Positions 41,442 through 51,077 of a DNA stretch of 64,000 bases are shown one piece after another (the first letter of the stretch is position 1; the number at the start of each line of letters is the position of its first letter). Below the pieces are notes generated by a model. It had not been told where the DNA came from, made no database searches, and saw only the letters and a list, made by a program, of their open reading frames with translations. A program made the position numbers and the translations under genes. This DNA is from Serratia entomophila (GTDB taxonomy: Bacteria; Pseudomonadota; Gammaproteobacteria; Enterobacterales; Enterobacteriaceae), in assembly GCF_021462285.1 (NCBI RefSeq), contig NZ_CP082787.1, positions 124,001-188,000 of the forward strand. The letters are read 5' to 3'.

Positions 41442-43556
41442 TCAGGGCCGCAGCGACATCGGATTGAAGCAGTTTTCGTAGTAACGCTGGATATCGGCGA
41501 TGCGATGGCGGTTGATGCGCCGGCGCTGCACCAGCCGCCAGAGGTTGTAGCCCAGGCAGACCAATACCGCCAGCAGCAGCAGGCTGGTGCCGAGATAACG
41601 CCACAGGGTGATCATGTCCGGCTCGCTGTGCAGCGCCACGTGACGGGTGCCGTTGGCGTCGACGCTGAGGCTGGTGATCACGCCCTGCGCCTGGAACGGC
41701 GTATGCAGCAACATGCTGGAGAGCCGCTGCAGCTCGTTCCACTGATCGAGCGCGTTGTATTCATTCAGCGGCACCGAAGGCTGAGGATGGTTCACCAGCT
41801 GCCGGCCCTCGTCGCTGCTGAGCAAGAAGCCGCCTGGCGGCGGGCTATTGAGCGCGGCGGCGGCCTGGCGAGTCTCGTTGTACACGAATGAAGAAGCGGC
41901 CACCTTGGTCAGGCTTTCCAGCGATTCCGCGCTCACCGGGCGCAACAGCACGTTTACCCCCTGCAGCGCGCCGGACTTGGCGCGCTTCACCAGGTTGCCC
42001 CAGTTTTTGGCGTTGCCGAGGTTGACCAGCGCATTTTTCAGCCGCACGCAGTCGCTGTCCGTTTGGCAAAGATCCTGCGTTTTTAAAACGATATCCGAGA
42101 AGTCATCCAGCAGTATCATGCCGGACTTTTCAATGGCGCTGGCCAGCTGCGGGTTAACTTTCTGGTCTGCGCCGTCCGGATGCAGCTGGGTCTTTACCGT
42201 CGCCAGCAGCGCCGTCGCTTTGTCGATAACGTCCGATTCCGGCTGCGGCAGCGGGGCGGCGTTGTTCCAATAGATGCCGGAGCAGTCGAACGGCGCGAAG
42301 CTGGATGCCGCACCGCCGCTCGCCTGCGGCGGCACATAGCACATGCCGTTGCCGCGTACTTTCAACGTATCGCCGATGCGCAGCGGCATGGCTTCCAGCG
42401 CCTGTACGCTGGTCACTTCCACTTTTTGCGCGCCCTGCAGCCACGCCATGCTCAGCGTCAACGGCAGGCTCAGCGGGATGTAGGTCAACAGCAACAGCAG
42501 CACCAGCGTGGAGCTGGCCGCCAGCACCGCATTGCGGCCCCACTGCTGCAGCGGGAAATTCTTCACCTCGTCATGCAGCGAGAGGAAACGGCCCTGGCGC
42601 ACCACCTGCCGATTCAGATAGATATCCACATCGGTGGTTTTACCCAGATCCTGGGCGAGGTAGGGTTGCCAGTGCGACGGATAGATCAGGTCGATGATGC
42701 CAAGCGAAATATTGCTGATTTGCCCCTGGTTGGATTCGCCGAACAGCCCCCAGCGCTTTGGCGTGCCGCGCAGGCAGTGCACTTCTTTCAGCTCACGCGC
42801 CGCCGGGCGGCGGAACAGGCTCCAACATCCCCAGGCGATCATCAGCACCGCGACGAAAATCATCCAGGGAATGACCAACACCGGGCTGATCAGGCTGAAA
42901 AACAGCAGCAGCAGGGCGGCGGAAATAATGGCGGCTTCGCGAATGCCGTTTGGGCGAATAAGCGCGTGTTCTTCCGGCGTTTCCTTGCGGATATTCACCA
43001 GTTCGACGTGTTCGCTCTCTTCCTTGCGGATGGAGGCGTTTTTGGTCGGTGCCGACGCCACCACCGGCGGTTGCGGCCGCTCGTGGATGTGATCTTTCAG
43101 CGAATGCCCATTGAGGGAAATCACCAGCGGCAGCGTCTGAGTGCGGATCACTTCTACATGGTTATCGGCGGTGATGTACTGCTCCCAAAACGGCGGCAGG
43201 TGCACCTCTTCGGCGTCGAGGTAATAACGCCATTTGTTCGGTTCATCGCTGGCCAGGCCGTAGCGGGTAATGGCGTGGGTCACGGGGTAGACGTTATCGC
43301 TTTGCGGCGTGAGCGCCAGCTTGCCTGAGGGCAAGGCGGGGTTGGCCGGCAGCAGCTTGTTGCCGAGGTTGTTCTGCTGGTTGAGGTAATACTCGACGGC
43401 CGCGCGTTCTTCGCCGGTCAGTTTGCGGTGGGTCGGTTTAATGAACGGCAGCGTGCGCGCCAACATCGGTTGGCTGCGAGCTTTAAACCAGAGGTACAGC
43501 CCGGCGGTAATCAGGCAGGCAAGCACTAAGGCCAATATCAACACTATTGTGCTCAT
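41442..43556 (-). CDS. igaA: IgaA/YrfF/UmoB, inner-membrane inhibitor of the Rcs system
   Basis: IgaA holds the Rcs phosphorelay off by contact with RcsD; loss is lethal in many enterics. It has 704 residues (E. coli 711) with an N-terminal membrane segment (about 3-22), two central ones (about 205-250), one at about 340-360, a large periplasmic part with conserved cysteines, and a last membrane segment near 655-675. ATG 43556 gives the family start MSTIV; the open frame to 43637 is not needed. It is divergent from nudE. Confidence 0.95.
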   Translation of the reverse strand: MSTIVLILALVLACLITAGLYLWFKARSQPMLARTLPFIKPTHRKLTGEERAAVEYYLNQQNNLGNKLLPANPALPSGKLALTPQSDNVYPVTHAITRYGLASDEPNKWRYYLDAEEVHLPPFWEQYITADNHVEVIRTQTLPLVISLNGHSLKDHIHERPQPPVVASAPTKNASIRKEESEHVELVNIRKETPEEHALIRPNGIREAAIISAALLLLFFSLISPVLVIPWMIFVAVLMIAWGCWSLFRRPAARELKEVHCLRGTPKRWGLFGESNQGQISNISLGIIDLIYPSHWQPYLAQDLGKTTDVDIYLNRQVVRQGRFLSLHDEVKNFPLQQWGRNAVLAASSTLVLLLLLTYIPLSLPLTLSMAWLQGAQKVEVTSVQALEAMPLRIGDTLKVRGNGMCYVPPQASGGAASSFAPFDCSGIYWNNAAPLPQPESDVIDKATALLATVKTQLHPDGADQKVNPQLASAIEKSGMILLDDFSDIVLKTQDLCQTDSDCVRLKNALVNLGNAKNWGNLVKRAKSGALQGVNVLLRPVSAESLESLTKVAASSFVYNETRQAAAALNSPPPGGFLLSSDEGRQLVNHPQPSVPLNEYNALDQWNELQRLSSMLLHTPFQAQGVITSLSVDANGTRHVALHSEPDMITLWRYLGTSLLLLAVLVCLGYNLWRLVQRRRINRHRIADIQRYYENCFNPMSLRP

Positions 43557-44000
43557 GCTATCCCCATCATATACCCGTGAATCTCGCCAACCCGGTGAAA
43601 AGCCGCACATTATACGGAGTAAACCGCCATGAGGCACCCAGAACTCGTGAGGGAAGAACAGATTCTCGCTCTGGCTCTCATTCCTTCAAAACGCGACGCT
43701 ATTTTATCACCAGCTCTTGCCCAGAGGATACTAGCAACGGGCATCAGGGGGCGATATCGGCATTATCCTATTTTCTTCGGCTCTGTTTGCTGAATTGGTA
43801 TAGAAAATCGGCGGGCGCTGGCTACGCTTGTTAAAAAAAAGTAAATTACTGCTTATGCTCGTTGCGGCCAAGGTTCTCATTAACGCACAATGTGATCAAG
43901 ATCGAATTTGGTCAGCGTTTGAGCGCCAATGATTATTCCGGCTATCCTTCTCCGCGCCTGATGTTGCCGCCGGCCGACGGGTAACCCATTTGAGGCAATT
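43557..44000. promoter_or_regulatory. igaA-nudE divergent intergenic region
   Basis: These 444 bases have no credible gene. An open 95-codon frame at 43547-43834 overlaps the igaA start and shows no family pattern. AT-rich segments at 43765-43850 fit promoters for both genes. TGTGATCAAGATCGAA at 43891-43906 has one good CRP half only. The nudE start has TTGAGGC about 7 bases ahead as ribosome site. Confidence 0.5.
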
Positions 44001-44555
44001 ATGGATAAACACCTGCAAAAACCTAAAATTCTGAAAGTGGAAACGGTCGCGCGTTCGCGTTTATTTAACGTTGAGTCGGTCGATTTGGAATTCAGTAACG
44101 GTGCGCGGCGGGTGTATGAGCGCATGCGGCCTTCGGAGCGGGAAGCGGTGATGATTGTACCGGTGATTGGCGACGATCTGCTGCTGATTCGCGAATACGC
44201 GGTAGGCACCGAGTCCTATGAGCTGGGCTTTCCCAAAGGCCTGATCGATCCCGGCGAAGGGGTGCTGGAAGCGGCCAACCGTGAGCTGATGGAAGAGGTG
44301 GGTTTTGGCGCCAGGCGCTTTGATTTCCTCAGCAAGCTGACAATGGCGCCTTCGTATTTTTCCAGCAAAATGAATATCGTGCTGGCGCACGATCTTTACC
44401 CGCAGAGCCTGGAAGGGGACGAACCGGAACCGCTGCCGCAGGTGCGTTGGCCGATCGCCGACATGATGGCGCTGTTGGCTGAACCCGATTTCCGCGAGGC
44501 GCGCAACGTCAGCGCGCTGTTCCTCACCGAGGCATTCTTACGCGCTTCGCGTTAA
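44001..44555 (+). CDS. nudE: ADP compounds hydrolase NudE
   Basis: NudE is a Nudix hydrolase acting on ADP-ribose, Ap3A and NADH-like compounds. It has 184 residues (E. coli 186). The Nudix box GLIDPGEGVLEAANRELMEE(VGF) is complete. It is transcribed alone toward mrcA, with a shared terminator. Confidence 0.96.
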   Translation: MDKHLQKPKILKVETVARSRLFNVESVDLEFSNGARRVYERMRPSEREAVMIVPVIGDDLLLIREYAVGTESYELGFPKGLIDPGEGVLEAANRELMEEVGFGARRFDFLSKLTMAPSYFSSKMNIVLAHDLYPQSLEGDEPEPLPQVRWPIADMMALLAEPDFREARNVSALFLTEAFLRASR

Positions 44556-44573
44556 GCCTGCTCCGAATAAAAA

Positions 44574-44597
44574 AAGGGCCAGATTTCTCTGGCCCTT
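44574..44597. terminator. Bidirectional terminator between nudE and mrcA
   Basis: AAGGGCCAGA and TCTGGCCCTT form a 10-bp perfect stem around TTTC. An A run on the left (giving T on the minus strand) suits mrcA, and the right side ends TTGTT for nudE. Confidence 0.9.
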
Positions 44598-44602
44598 GTT
44601 GA

Positions 44603-47161
44603 TCAGAACAGCTCGTGGCTTTCGCCGCCGGGATCCGTCAGCGTAGTGCCGGTATCCCGCGACGGGTAGTCCGTCGGCTGAGTGCCTTCGATAAAGTACT
44701 CGGAACGGCTGCCGCCGCCACCGCCGGAGAGCTTGCCGCTGCTCTTGTCGATGGTGACGCTGATAATGCCCGGCGGCGGGGTGAGTTTCTGCTCCGGAAT
44801 GCCTTCCAGCGCGCTTTTCATGAAATCATCCCATGCCGGTTGCGCGCTCTTGGCGCCGCCTTCACCGCCGGAAATTTGATCCGGGATCGCGCCCGAAACC
44901 GTAGAGCGGCCCAGGTCGCGGCGATGGTCATCGAAACCAATCCACACCGAGGTAACGGTATCCGGGCCATAGCCGGAGAACCAGGCGTCCTTCGAGCTGT
45001 TGGTGGTGCCGGTTTTGCCGCCGATGTCACGGCGCTTCAGGTCGCGCCCCGCACGCCAGGCTGTACCCATCCAGCCCGGTTCGCCGAAGATGTTGCTGTT
45101 CAGCGCATCGTGGATCAGGAACGCCAGCTGCGAGCTGATGACGTGCGGCGCGTATTGCTGGTCGCCGTCCTGTTGCACCTGGGCCGGGGTCACCTGTTCC
45201 AACTGCGGCATCGGCACGTTGCCGTTGCCGCCTTCTTGCGAGGTGGCGACGTTTTCAACGTTATCGTCGGAAAGCACCGCCGAACGGTGGGTATCGCCGT
45301 AAATCACCGGCAGGTTGCAACTGTCGCAGACCACTTTCGGCTTGGTTTCAAATACCGTGTTGCCGTTGTCGTCTTCAATCTTGGTGATGAAGTACGGGTC
45401 CACCAGATAACCGCCGTTCGCCAACACCGCATAGCCGCGCACCAGCTGCATAGGGGTGAAGGAGGCGGAACCCAGCGCCAGTGATTCGGTGTGCACGATA
45501 TTTTGCGCCGGGAAGCCGAAACGCTGCAGGTATTCCGCCGCGTAATCGACGCCCATCGCACGCATCGCACGTACCATTACCACGTTCTTCGACTGCCCCA
45601 GGCCCTGACGCAGGCGGATCGGGCCGTCGTAGGTCGGCGGCGAGTTCTTCGGCCGCCAGTCGGTGCCGGCGCCAGCGTCCCAACGGGTGATCGGCAGGTC
45701 GTTCAGAATGGTGGCCAGCGTCAGGCCCTTATCCATTGCGGCGGTGTACAGGAAGGGCTTGATGTTAGAGCCGACCTGACGCAGCGCCTGGGTGACGCGG
45801 TTGAACTTGCTCTGGTTAAAGTCAAAACCGCCGACCAGCGCTTTGACCGCGCCGTCGTTCGGGTTGATCGACACCAGCGCCGAGTTGACGTCCGGCACCT
45901 GCGACAACCACCAGCCATCGTTAACCTTGCGCACCCACACTTGCTGGCCGGCCTGCACCACGTCGGTGACGCGTTTTGGCGTTGGCCCTTGCTGGGTATC
46001 GGACTTATACGGACGCGCCCAGCGCATGGTGGCCATAGGCAGCGCGATATTGCTGCCGTCCGCCAGCATCGCGGTAGCCTCCTCGGCGTTGGCGGCGGTG
46101 ATCACCGCCGGCGCCAGCGGGCCGTAGCTCGGCAGGTTTTTCAGCGAGTCGACGATCTGTTTTTGATCCCAGGCCGCTTCACCGACTTTCCACAGCACGT
46201 TGGACGGGCCGCGGTAGCCGTGGCGCATATCGTACGCCAGCACGTTGTTGCGCACCGATTCCTGTGCGGCCAGCTGCAGCCGCTTGGTTACGGTGGTGTA
46301 GACCTTGTAACCGTCGGTGTAGGCGTTGTCGCCGTAGCGCTTGATCATCTCCTGGCGCACCATCTCGGAGAGATAAGGGGCGGAGAAGCTGATTTCCGGC
46401 GCATGGTAGTTGGCCACCAGTTCTTCGGCACGCGCCTGATCGTACTGCGCCTGGGTAATGTAGTGCTCATCGAGCATGCGCGACAGCACTACGTTGCGGC
46501 GTGCTACGGCGCGATCGTGCGAATAGAGCGGGTTGAAGGTGGACGGCGCCTTCGGCAGGCCGGCGATGGTTGCCATTTCGCTTAAGGTCAGCTGGCTGAC
46601 GTCTTTGCCGAAATAAACCTGCGCCGCGGCGCCCACGCCGTAGGCGCGATAACCCAGATAGATCTTGTTCAAATACAGTTCAAGGATCTCGTCCTTGGAC
46701 AGCATCTGCTCGATGCGCACCGCCAGGAACGCTTCCTTGATCTTGCGCATCAGGGTGCGTTCCGGGCTGAGGAAGAAGTTTCGCGCCAGCTGCTGGGTAA
46801 TGGTGCTCGCCCCCTGCGACGCATGGCCGGAGACCAGCGCAATAGAGGCCGCGCGGAAGATGCCGACCGGATCGACGCCGTGGTGCTCATAGAAGCGGCT
46901 GTCTTCGGTCGCGATGAATGCATGCACCATCACCGGCGGGATCTGGTTCAGCTTCAGCGGAATACGGCGTTTCTCGCCGTATTGGGCGATCAGTTCGCCA
47001 TCGGCGCTGTAAACCTGCATCGGTATCTGCAGCCGCACGTCTTTGAGCGTTGCGACGTCGGGCAGCTGTGGCTCGACATATTTGTACAAGCCAAAAATCG
47101 AGGCTGCTCCCAGCACGATGCAACACACTGCAAGGATTAGAAAATACTTTACGAACTTCAC
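44603..47161 (-). CDS. mrcA: Penicillin-binding protein 1A
   Basis: PBP1a is a bifunctional class A peptidoglycan synthase. It has 852 residues (E. coli 850). An N-terminal membrane anchor (about 4-27) is followed by a GT51 transglycosylase (FIATEDSRFYEHHGVDPVG, GASTITQQLARN) and a transpeptidase with the SxxK serine in GSNIKPFLYTA, SxN in GQSKNVV and KTG in GGKTGTTN. It is divergent from hofMNOPQ, the same arrangement as mrcA and pilM-type genes in other Gammaproteobacteria. Confidence 0.97.
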   Translation of the reverse strand: MKFVKYFLILAVCCIVLGAASIFGLYKYVEPQLPDVATLKDVRLQIPMQVYSADGELIAQYGEKRRIPLKLNQIPPVMVHAFIATEDSRFYEHHGVDPVGIFRAASIALVSGHASQGASTITQQLARNFFLSPERTLMRKIKEAFLAVRIEQMLSKDEILELYLNKIYLGYRAYGVGAAAQVYFGKDVSQLTLSEMATIAGLPKAPSTFNPLYSHDRAVARRNVVLSRMLDEHYITQAQYDQARAEELVANYHAPEISFSAPYLSEMVRQEMIKRYGDNAYTDGYKVYTTVTKRLQLAAQESVRNNVLAYDMRHGYRGPSNVLWKVGEAAWDQKQIVDSLKNLPSYGPLAPAVITAANAEEATAMLADGSNIALPMATMRWARPYKSDTQQGPTPKRVTDVVQAGQQVWVRKVNDGWWLSQVPDVNSALVSINPNDGAVKALVGGFDFNQSKFNRVTQALRQVGSNIKPFLYTAAMDKGLTLATILNDLPITRWDAGAGTDWRPKNSPPTYDGPIRLRQGLGQSKNVVMVRAMRAMGVDYAAEYLQRFGFPAQNIVHTESLALGSASFTPMQLVRGYAVLANGGYLVDPYFITKIEDDNGNTVFETKPKVVCDSCNLPVIYGDTHRSAVLSDDNVENVATSQEGGNGNVPMPQLEQVTPAQVQQDGDQQYAPHVISSQLAFLIHDALNSNIFGEPGWMGTAWRAGRDLKRRDIGGKTGTTNSSKDAWFSGYGPDTVTSVWIGFDDHRRDLGRSTVSGAIPDQISGGEGGAKSAQPAWDDFMKSALEGIPEQKLTPPPGIISVTIDKSSGKLSGGGGGSRSEYFIEGTQPTDYPSRDTGTTLTDPGGESHELF

Positions 47162-47283
47162 CTGAGATTTCCCATTTTCATGTCATTTGGGCAGTTTATA
47201 AACAACCGCGCGGTAGTATAAAGGCAAGCCTGCTACATGGATATGTTCTTTTATCATCTGATGTTATGGAGGCTTGGCGAAAT

Positions 47284-48114
47284 ATGTTCCCTCAATCATG
47301 GCAGGTGGGGCTGGATATACAAAACGACAGCGTGCGCGCCCTCGCAGCCCAGCGCCGCCGTAACGGGTGGCAACTGCGCCACTGGTGGCAGCATCGGTTG
47401 CCGCAGCCGGTGCTGCGCGATGGCTGCCTGGAACCCTCGGAATCCTTGATCCATGCGCTGCGGCAATGGCGTATTCAGTTACCAAGACATATTTCCTTAC
47501 GCATTGCTTTGCCTGCCCAGCGGGTGTTGCAGCATCGGATGCCGCCGCCGGATGCGCGGCTGAGAGAGCCGGATCGCAACGATTATATTAGCAGCCAGGG
47601 GCTAAAACAGTTTCCGCTCGATGGCCAGACGCTGGCTCTGGATTATCGCGCGGACGCCACCACGCTGTTGTTGACCGCGGCGCGGCGGCAAGAGTTGCAG
47701 CAGTGGCTGCATTGTTTGCGCCAGGCCGATTTGCGGCCGCAAGCGGTAGACATCACCCCTTGCGCGTTGCGGGTAATGGCGACGGCGGCCGGATTGCCCG
47801 CCGCCGCCGGGCTGTTGCACCGTCTTGAACATGAGTGGCTGTGGGTTGCCCCCGGCGTTGCTTTCGCCTGCGGCGTGCAGCCTGCCGGCGATCCTGAAGG
47901 CTTGATGCTGGCGCTGCGGTCACTGCAAGCCGCGGCGGCGCCGGGCGCCGATCGGCAACTGTGGTACAGCAGCGTGCTGGACGATGCGCCGCCGGCCGAC
48001 TGCCTGCCCTGGTCGCCGCTTAGCGCCTTTCGGCAACTACGGCCGCCGTTGCCCGTTCAGCCCGCAGCGTTTGTATTGGCCGGCGGCCTGGCGCTGCGGG
48101 AGGAGGACCGCTGA
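47284..48114 (+). CDS. hofM: PilM-like protein HofM
   Basis: HofM is the PilM homologue, an actin-like cytoplasmic protein that anchors the inner-membrane assembly complex of type IV pilus or DNA uptake systems. It has 276 residues from ATG 47284 (MFPQSWQVGLDIQ). GGAGG lies 11 bases ahead; an ATG at 47266 is the other option. Sequence is diverged but the start and the ending with AGGLALRE fit HofM. It is the first gene of hofMNOPQ, with TGATG overlap to hofN. Confidence 0.85.
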   Translation: MFPQSWQVGLDIQNDSVRALAAQRRRNGWQLRHWWQHRLPQPVLRDGCLEPSESLIHALRQWRIQLPRHISLRIALPAQRVLQHRMPPPDARLREPDRNDYISSQGLKQFPLDGQTLALDYRADATTLLLTAARRQELQQWLHCLRQADLRPQAVDITPCALRVMATAAGLPAAAGLLHRLEHEWLWVAPGVAFACGVQPAGDPEGLMLALRSLQAAAAPGADRQLWYSSVLDDAPPADCLPWSPLSAFRQLRPPLPVQPAAFVLAGGLALREEDR

Positions 48115-48650
48115 TGTATCAGGTGAATCTGTTGCCCTGGCGGCGCCAGCGCCAACGGCGGCGCGGGCAGTTTTGGCTGCGCATGCTGGCGCTGCAGCTG
48201 ATTGCGCTGCTGCTGGCTATGGCGGCCGCGTTCAGTTTGCTGCATGGCCGGGAAGCGCAGCGGCAAGAAACGCTCGGGGCGCTGGGCGCTCAACTGGCGG
48301 GGTTGACGCAGCGCTATCAGCAGGCGCAGCAGCTGCTGGCGCAGTTGGAGCGGCACAACGCGCGCACGGAGCGGCGGGAACGTAACCTGCAACACAATCG
48401 GCGCTATCTGCAGCTGTTGCAGCAGCTTGCCAATGCGGCACCGCCGCCGCTGTGGCTGACCGCGCTAGAGGGCAACCTGCAGCAAGGGCTGCAGCTTCGC
48501 GGGCTCAGCCGCCATCATGCGGCTATCGTGCAGTTCGAGCAGCGGCTGGCGGCCTTACCGCTGCTGCGGCAACACCGATTGGCGGAGGTGGCGCAGAGCA
48601 AGGACGGCCTTTTCGCCTTTACCCTAACGGCCTGGGGGCGGGATGAATAA
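48114..48650 (+). CDS. hofN: PilN-like protein HofN
   Basis: A bitopic inner-membrane protein, 178 residues. MYQVNLLPWRRQRQRRR is the PilN signature by which it binds PilM; a membrane helix follows (about 22-41) and then a coiled coil rich in Gln/Arg/Leu. The start overlaps the hofM stop and the end overlaps hofO. Confidence 0.85.
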   Translation: MYQVNLLPWRRQRQRRRGQFWLRMLALQLIALLLAMAAAFSLLHGREAQRQETLGALGAQLAGLTQRYQQAQQLLAQLERHNARTERRERNLQHNRRYLQLLQQLANAAPPPLWLTALEGNLQQGLQLRGLSRHHAAIVQFEQRLAALPLLRQHRLAEVAQSKDGLFAFTLTAWGRDE

Positions 48651-49152
48651 TCGCTTGCCGCCGTGGCTGTGGCGTTGGCTCAGCTTACCGGGCTGGCAGG
48701 TGCTGGCAACGCAGTGGCTCGGATTAAGCGCTCTGGCGCTGGTTGGCGCGGGTTGGCTGCTGCAGGACGAGTGGCGGCAGCGGGAACAGGCCGCCGCGCA
48801 GCGGCAGCGCCTCGCGTTGCAAATTGCACAGCGCGAACGGCAGCTGGCGCAAATGCCGTCGATGGAAGCTACGGCTCTGCGTTTACAGCAGGCGGCGAGC
48901 CGGCCCGGTGGGCAGGGCGATCTGACGGCGGCGCTGCGCCTGGCGGGCGCCACGTTGTTGCGCTGGCAGCGGTTGGAAAAACCGCCGCGGCAGGCGCTGA
49001 GTTTGCGCGTTGACTACGCCGGGTTGCTAACGCTGCTGAAAACCTTGCCGCCTGCTTTACGCATTGAGCGCCTCAGCATTGAGGCGCCGTCGCAAGAGAT
49101 GAAGGTGAGCTTCACCCTGCAGGACGCCACCGGAGATAACGCCGATGAATAA
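48643..49152 (+). CDS. hofO: PilO-like protein HofO
   Basis: A 169-residue protein with one membrane segment (about 20-40), a coiled coil, and a small C-terminal domain (LKTLPPALRIERLSIE) as in PilO-like partners of PilN. It overlaps both neighbours by 8 bases. Identity rests on position and topology more than sequence. Confidence 0.8.
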   Translation: MNNRLPPWLWRWLSLPGWQVLATQWLGLSALALVGAGWLLQDEWRQREQAAAQRQRLALQIAQRERQLAQMPSMEATALRLQQAASRPGGQGDLTAALRLAGATLLRWQRLEKPPRQALSLRVDYAGLLTLLKTLPPALRIERLSIEAPSQEMKVSFTLQDATGDNADE

Positions 49153-49498
49153 AAGGCGCTGGTTGGCTCTGCTGTTGTTGCCCTGGGCGTTGGCCGCGCA
49201 GCCGCGCAATCCTTTTGTCCCCCTGCCATTGCCCGATTGCCCGCTGGCTGCGGCCTCTCCGGCCGGCTGGCGGCTGAAGGGCATTATCGGCCGGCCGGCC
49301 TTGCGCTATGGCTGGGTAGTGACGCCGACGGGGCAATGGCTGCGCCTCGGGGAACGGCAACTGCTGCTGGCCAGGCGCTGGCGGGTGGTTCGGATAGAGG
49401 CCGACAGGTTGACGCTGGCCGAGCTGCAGACCGACCCAAATTGCCCGGCGGTGGCCGGCGATGTGCAGCTGACGCTGAACAACAAAGGGGAAAGATAA
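49145..49498 (+). CDS. hofP: PilP-like protein HofP
   Basis: A 117-residue exported protein. The first 18 residues form a signal peptide (RRWLALLLLPWALAAQ); then RNPFVP, WRLKGIIGRP and WVVTPTGQWLRLGERQLL match the PilP/HofP beta domain that links the inner-membrane complex to the secretin. It overlaps hofO, and its TAA overlaps the hofQ start (TAATG). Confidence 0.82.
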   Translation: MNKRRWLALLLLPWALAAQPRNPFVPLPLPDCPLAAASPAGWRLKGIIGRPALRYGWVVTPTGQWLRLGERQLLLARRWRVVRIEADRLTLAELQTDPNCPAVAGDVQLTLNNKGER

Positions 49499-50727
49499 TG
49501 AAGGGATGCTTTTGGTTGGGGCTATCGTTCTGGGGCCTGGCGGCTGCCGCCTGTGCGCAGGATAGCCAGGCTATCTCACTGGAGTTTCAGGATGCACCGG
49601 TCACGGTTATCCTGCAGGCGCTGGCCGATTACCGTCAGCTGAATTTGATCGCCGCTGCCGGCGTGAACGGCAACCTGACGCTGCGGCTGGATAATGTGCC
49701 CTGGCCACAGGCGTTGGCGCTGGTGTTGCGCATGGGCAAATTGGCAATGACGCGGGAAGGCAATGTGATGCTGGTCGCTCCCGAGCCGGACGCACAGGAA
49801 AAACAGCAGCGGCTGCAGGCGCTGGCGCAGCAACAGCCGCTGCACAGCCTGAGCCTGACGTTGCAAAATGCCGATGCGGCTGAGGTGGCCGAGCAGGCCG
49901 GTGCCCTGCTCGGAGAACGCGGCAGTCTGGTGGTCGACAAACGCACCAACGCACTCTTGATTCGCGATACCGCGCCGGTTCTGGCGCTGATGAAGCAGCG
50001 GGTGGCGGAGATGGACAGGGCGCTGGCGCAGGTGCAGTTGGCGGCGCATATCGTGACCATCAACAGCGAAAACCTGCGTGATTTGGGCGTGCGTTGGGGG
50101 TTAGCGCCGGACGAACGTGCGGCGAAGCCGCTACGGTTGGATAACTTCAGCGTCGGTTTGCCGTTGGAACACAGCGCGGTGAATGCCGGCTTTCATCTGG
50201 CGCGCCTCAGCGGGCGGCTGTTGAGCCTGGAGCTGACGGCGCTGGAACAGGAAAATCAGGTGGAAATTATCGCCAGCCCACGCCTGCTGACGGCACATTT
50301 GCAAACTGCCAGCATCAAGCAGGGAACGGAAATCCCTTATGAGGTCTCGAGCGGCGCCAGCGGCGCAACCTCGGTGGAGTTTAAAGAGGCGGTGTTGGGC
50401 ATGGAGGTGACGCCCAAGGTCTTGCCCGATGGCCGCATCACTCTGACGCTGCACATTAGCCAAAACATGCCGGGGCGTTCCGTCAGCAGGGGGGCGGGAG
50501 AGGCGTTGACGATCGACAAGCAGGAGATAAAGACCCAGATCACGGTAAAAGACGGCGAAACCATCGTGTTGGGCGGCATTTTTCAACGGCACAGCGGCTT
50601 GGCTGCGGATAAGGTGCCCGGCATCGGCGATGTGCCGCTGCTGGGATCGCTGTTCAAACAGAGCAGCAAACAGCTTAAAAGACGCGAGCTGGTGATATTC
50701 ATTACTCCGACATTGATTAAGGCATGA
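49498..50727 (+). CDS. hofQ: Secretin HofQ
   Basis: HofQ is an outer-membrane secretin related to PilQ and ComE, the pore for DNA uptake or pilus passage. It has 409 residues (E. coli 412). A signal peptide (MKGCFWLGLSFWGLAAAACA) is followed by a secretin N0/STN-like domain, one KH-like N domain (LQNADAAEVAEQAGALL) and the C-terminal secretin domain ending LGSLFKQSSKQLKRRELVIFITPTLI. E. coli HofQ is needed for growth on DNA as carbon source. The open frame upstream to 49237 is inside hofP. Confidence 0.93.
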   Translation: MKGCFWLGLSFWGLAAAACAQDSQAISLEFQDAPVTVILQALADYRQLNLIAAAGVNGNLTLRLDNVPWPQALALVLRMGKLAMTREGNVMLVAPEPDAQEKQQRLQALAQQQPLHSLSLTLQNADAAEVAEQAGALLGERGSLVVDKRTNALLIRDTAPVLALMKQRVAEMDRALAQVQLAAHIVTINSENLRDLGVRWGLAPDERAAKPLRLDNFSVGLPLEHSAVNAGFHLARLSGRLLSLELTALEQENQVEIIASPRLLTAHLQTASIKQGTEIPYEVSSGASGATSVEFKEAVLGMEVTPKVLPDGRITLTLHISQNMPGRSVSRGAGEALTIDKQEIKTQITVKDGETIVLGGIFQRHSGLAADKVPGIGDVPLLGSLFKQSSKQLKRRELVIFITPTLIKA

Positions 50728-51077
50728 ACAGCCGGCTGTCGCCTTTGCCGTAAATCACCTAAAGTTGATGAGCAGATACACTTTTTTGTCTCCTTGGGGG
50801 CATCTGCGTTTGACGCTGCGACCGATTTAGCTTACAAGGGTTACCGAATTGAGCACCGAGGTTTTTTTGTTAGCGCCAAGACGCCGTTAAAAACGTATGG
50901 TTTCCCTCCTGCGGCGTGGATTGCGATTTATTCGGTTGCCAAACTACCAAGAGTGTTGAGATAATTTTTCGTCTGATCTCGCACTATCGCTCATGAGGTT
51001 TCAGTTTAGGTCCCGCCGCTGATTTGATTGGCGGGGCGGGTTAACATTAACGAATTGTCTTAGTAATACCGAAAAAC
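50728..51077 (+). promoter_or_regulatory. hofQ-aroK intergenic region
   Basis: The 350 bases hold no gene. ACAGCCGGCTGT at 50729-50740 is a short palindrome right after hofQ, without a T run. The remainder probably contains the aroK promoters, but no single pair stands out. aroK itself has a very weak ribosome site. Confidence 0.45.

Noticed and set aside
43891..43906. CRP site upstream of nudE
   Set aside because: TGTGA half is good but the second half (TCGAA) is not.
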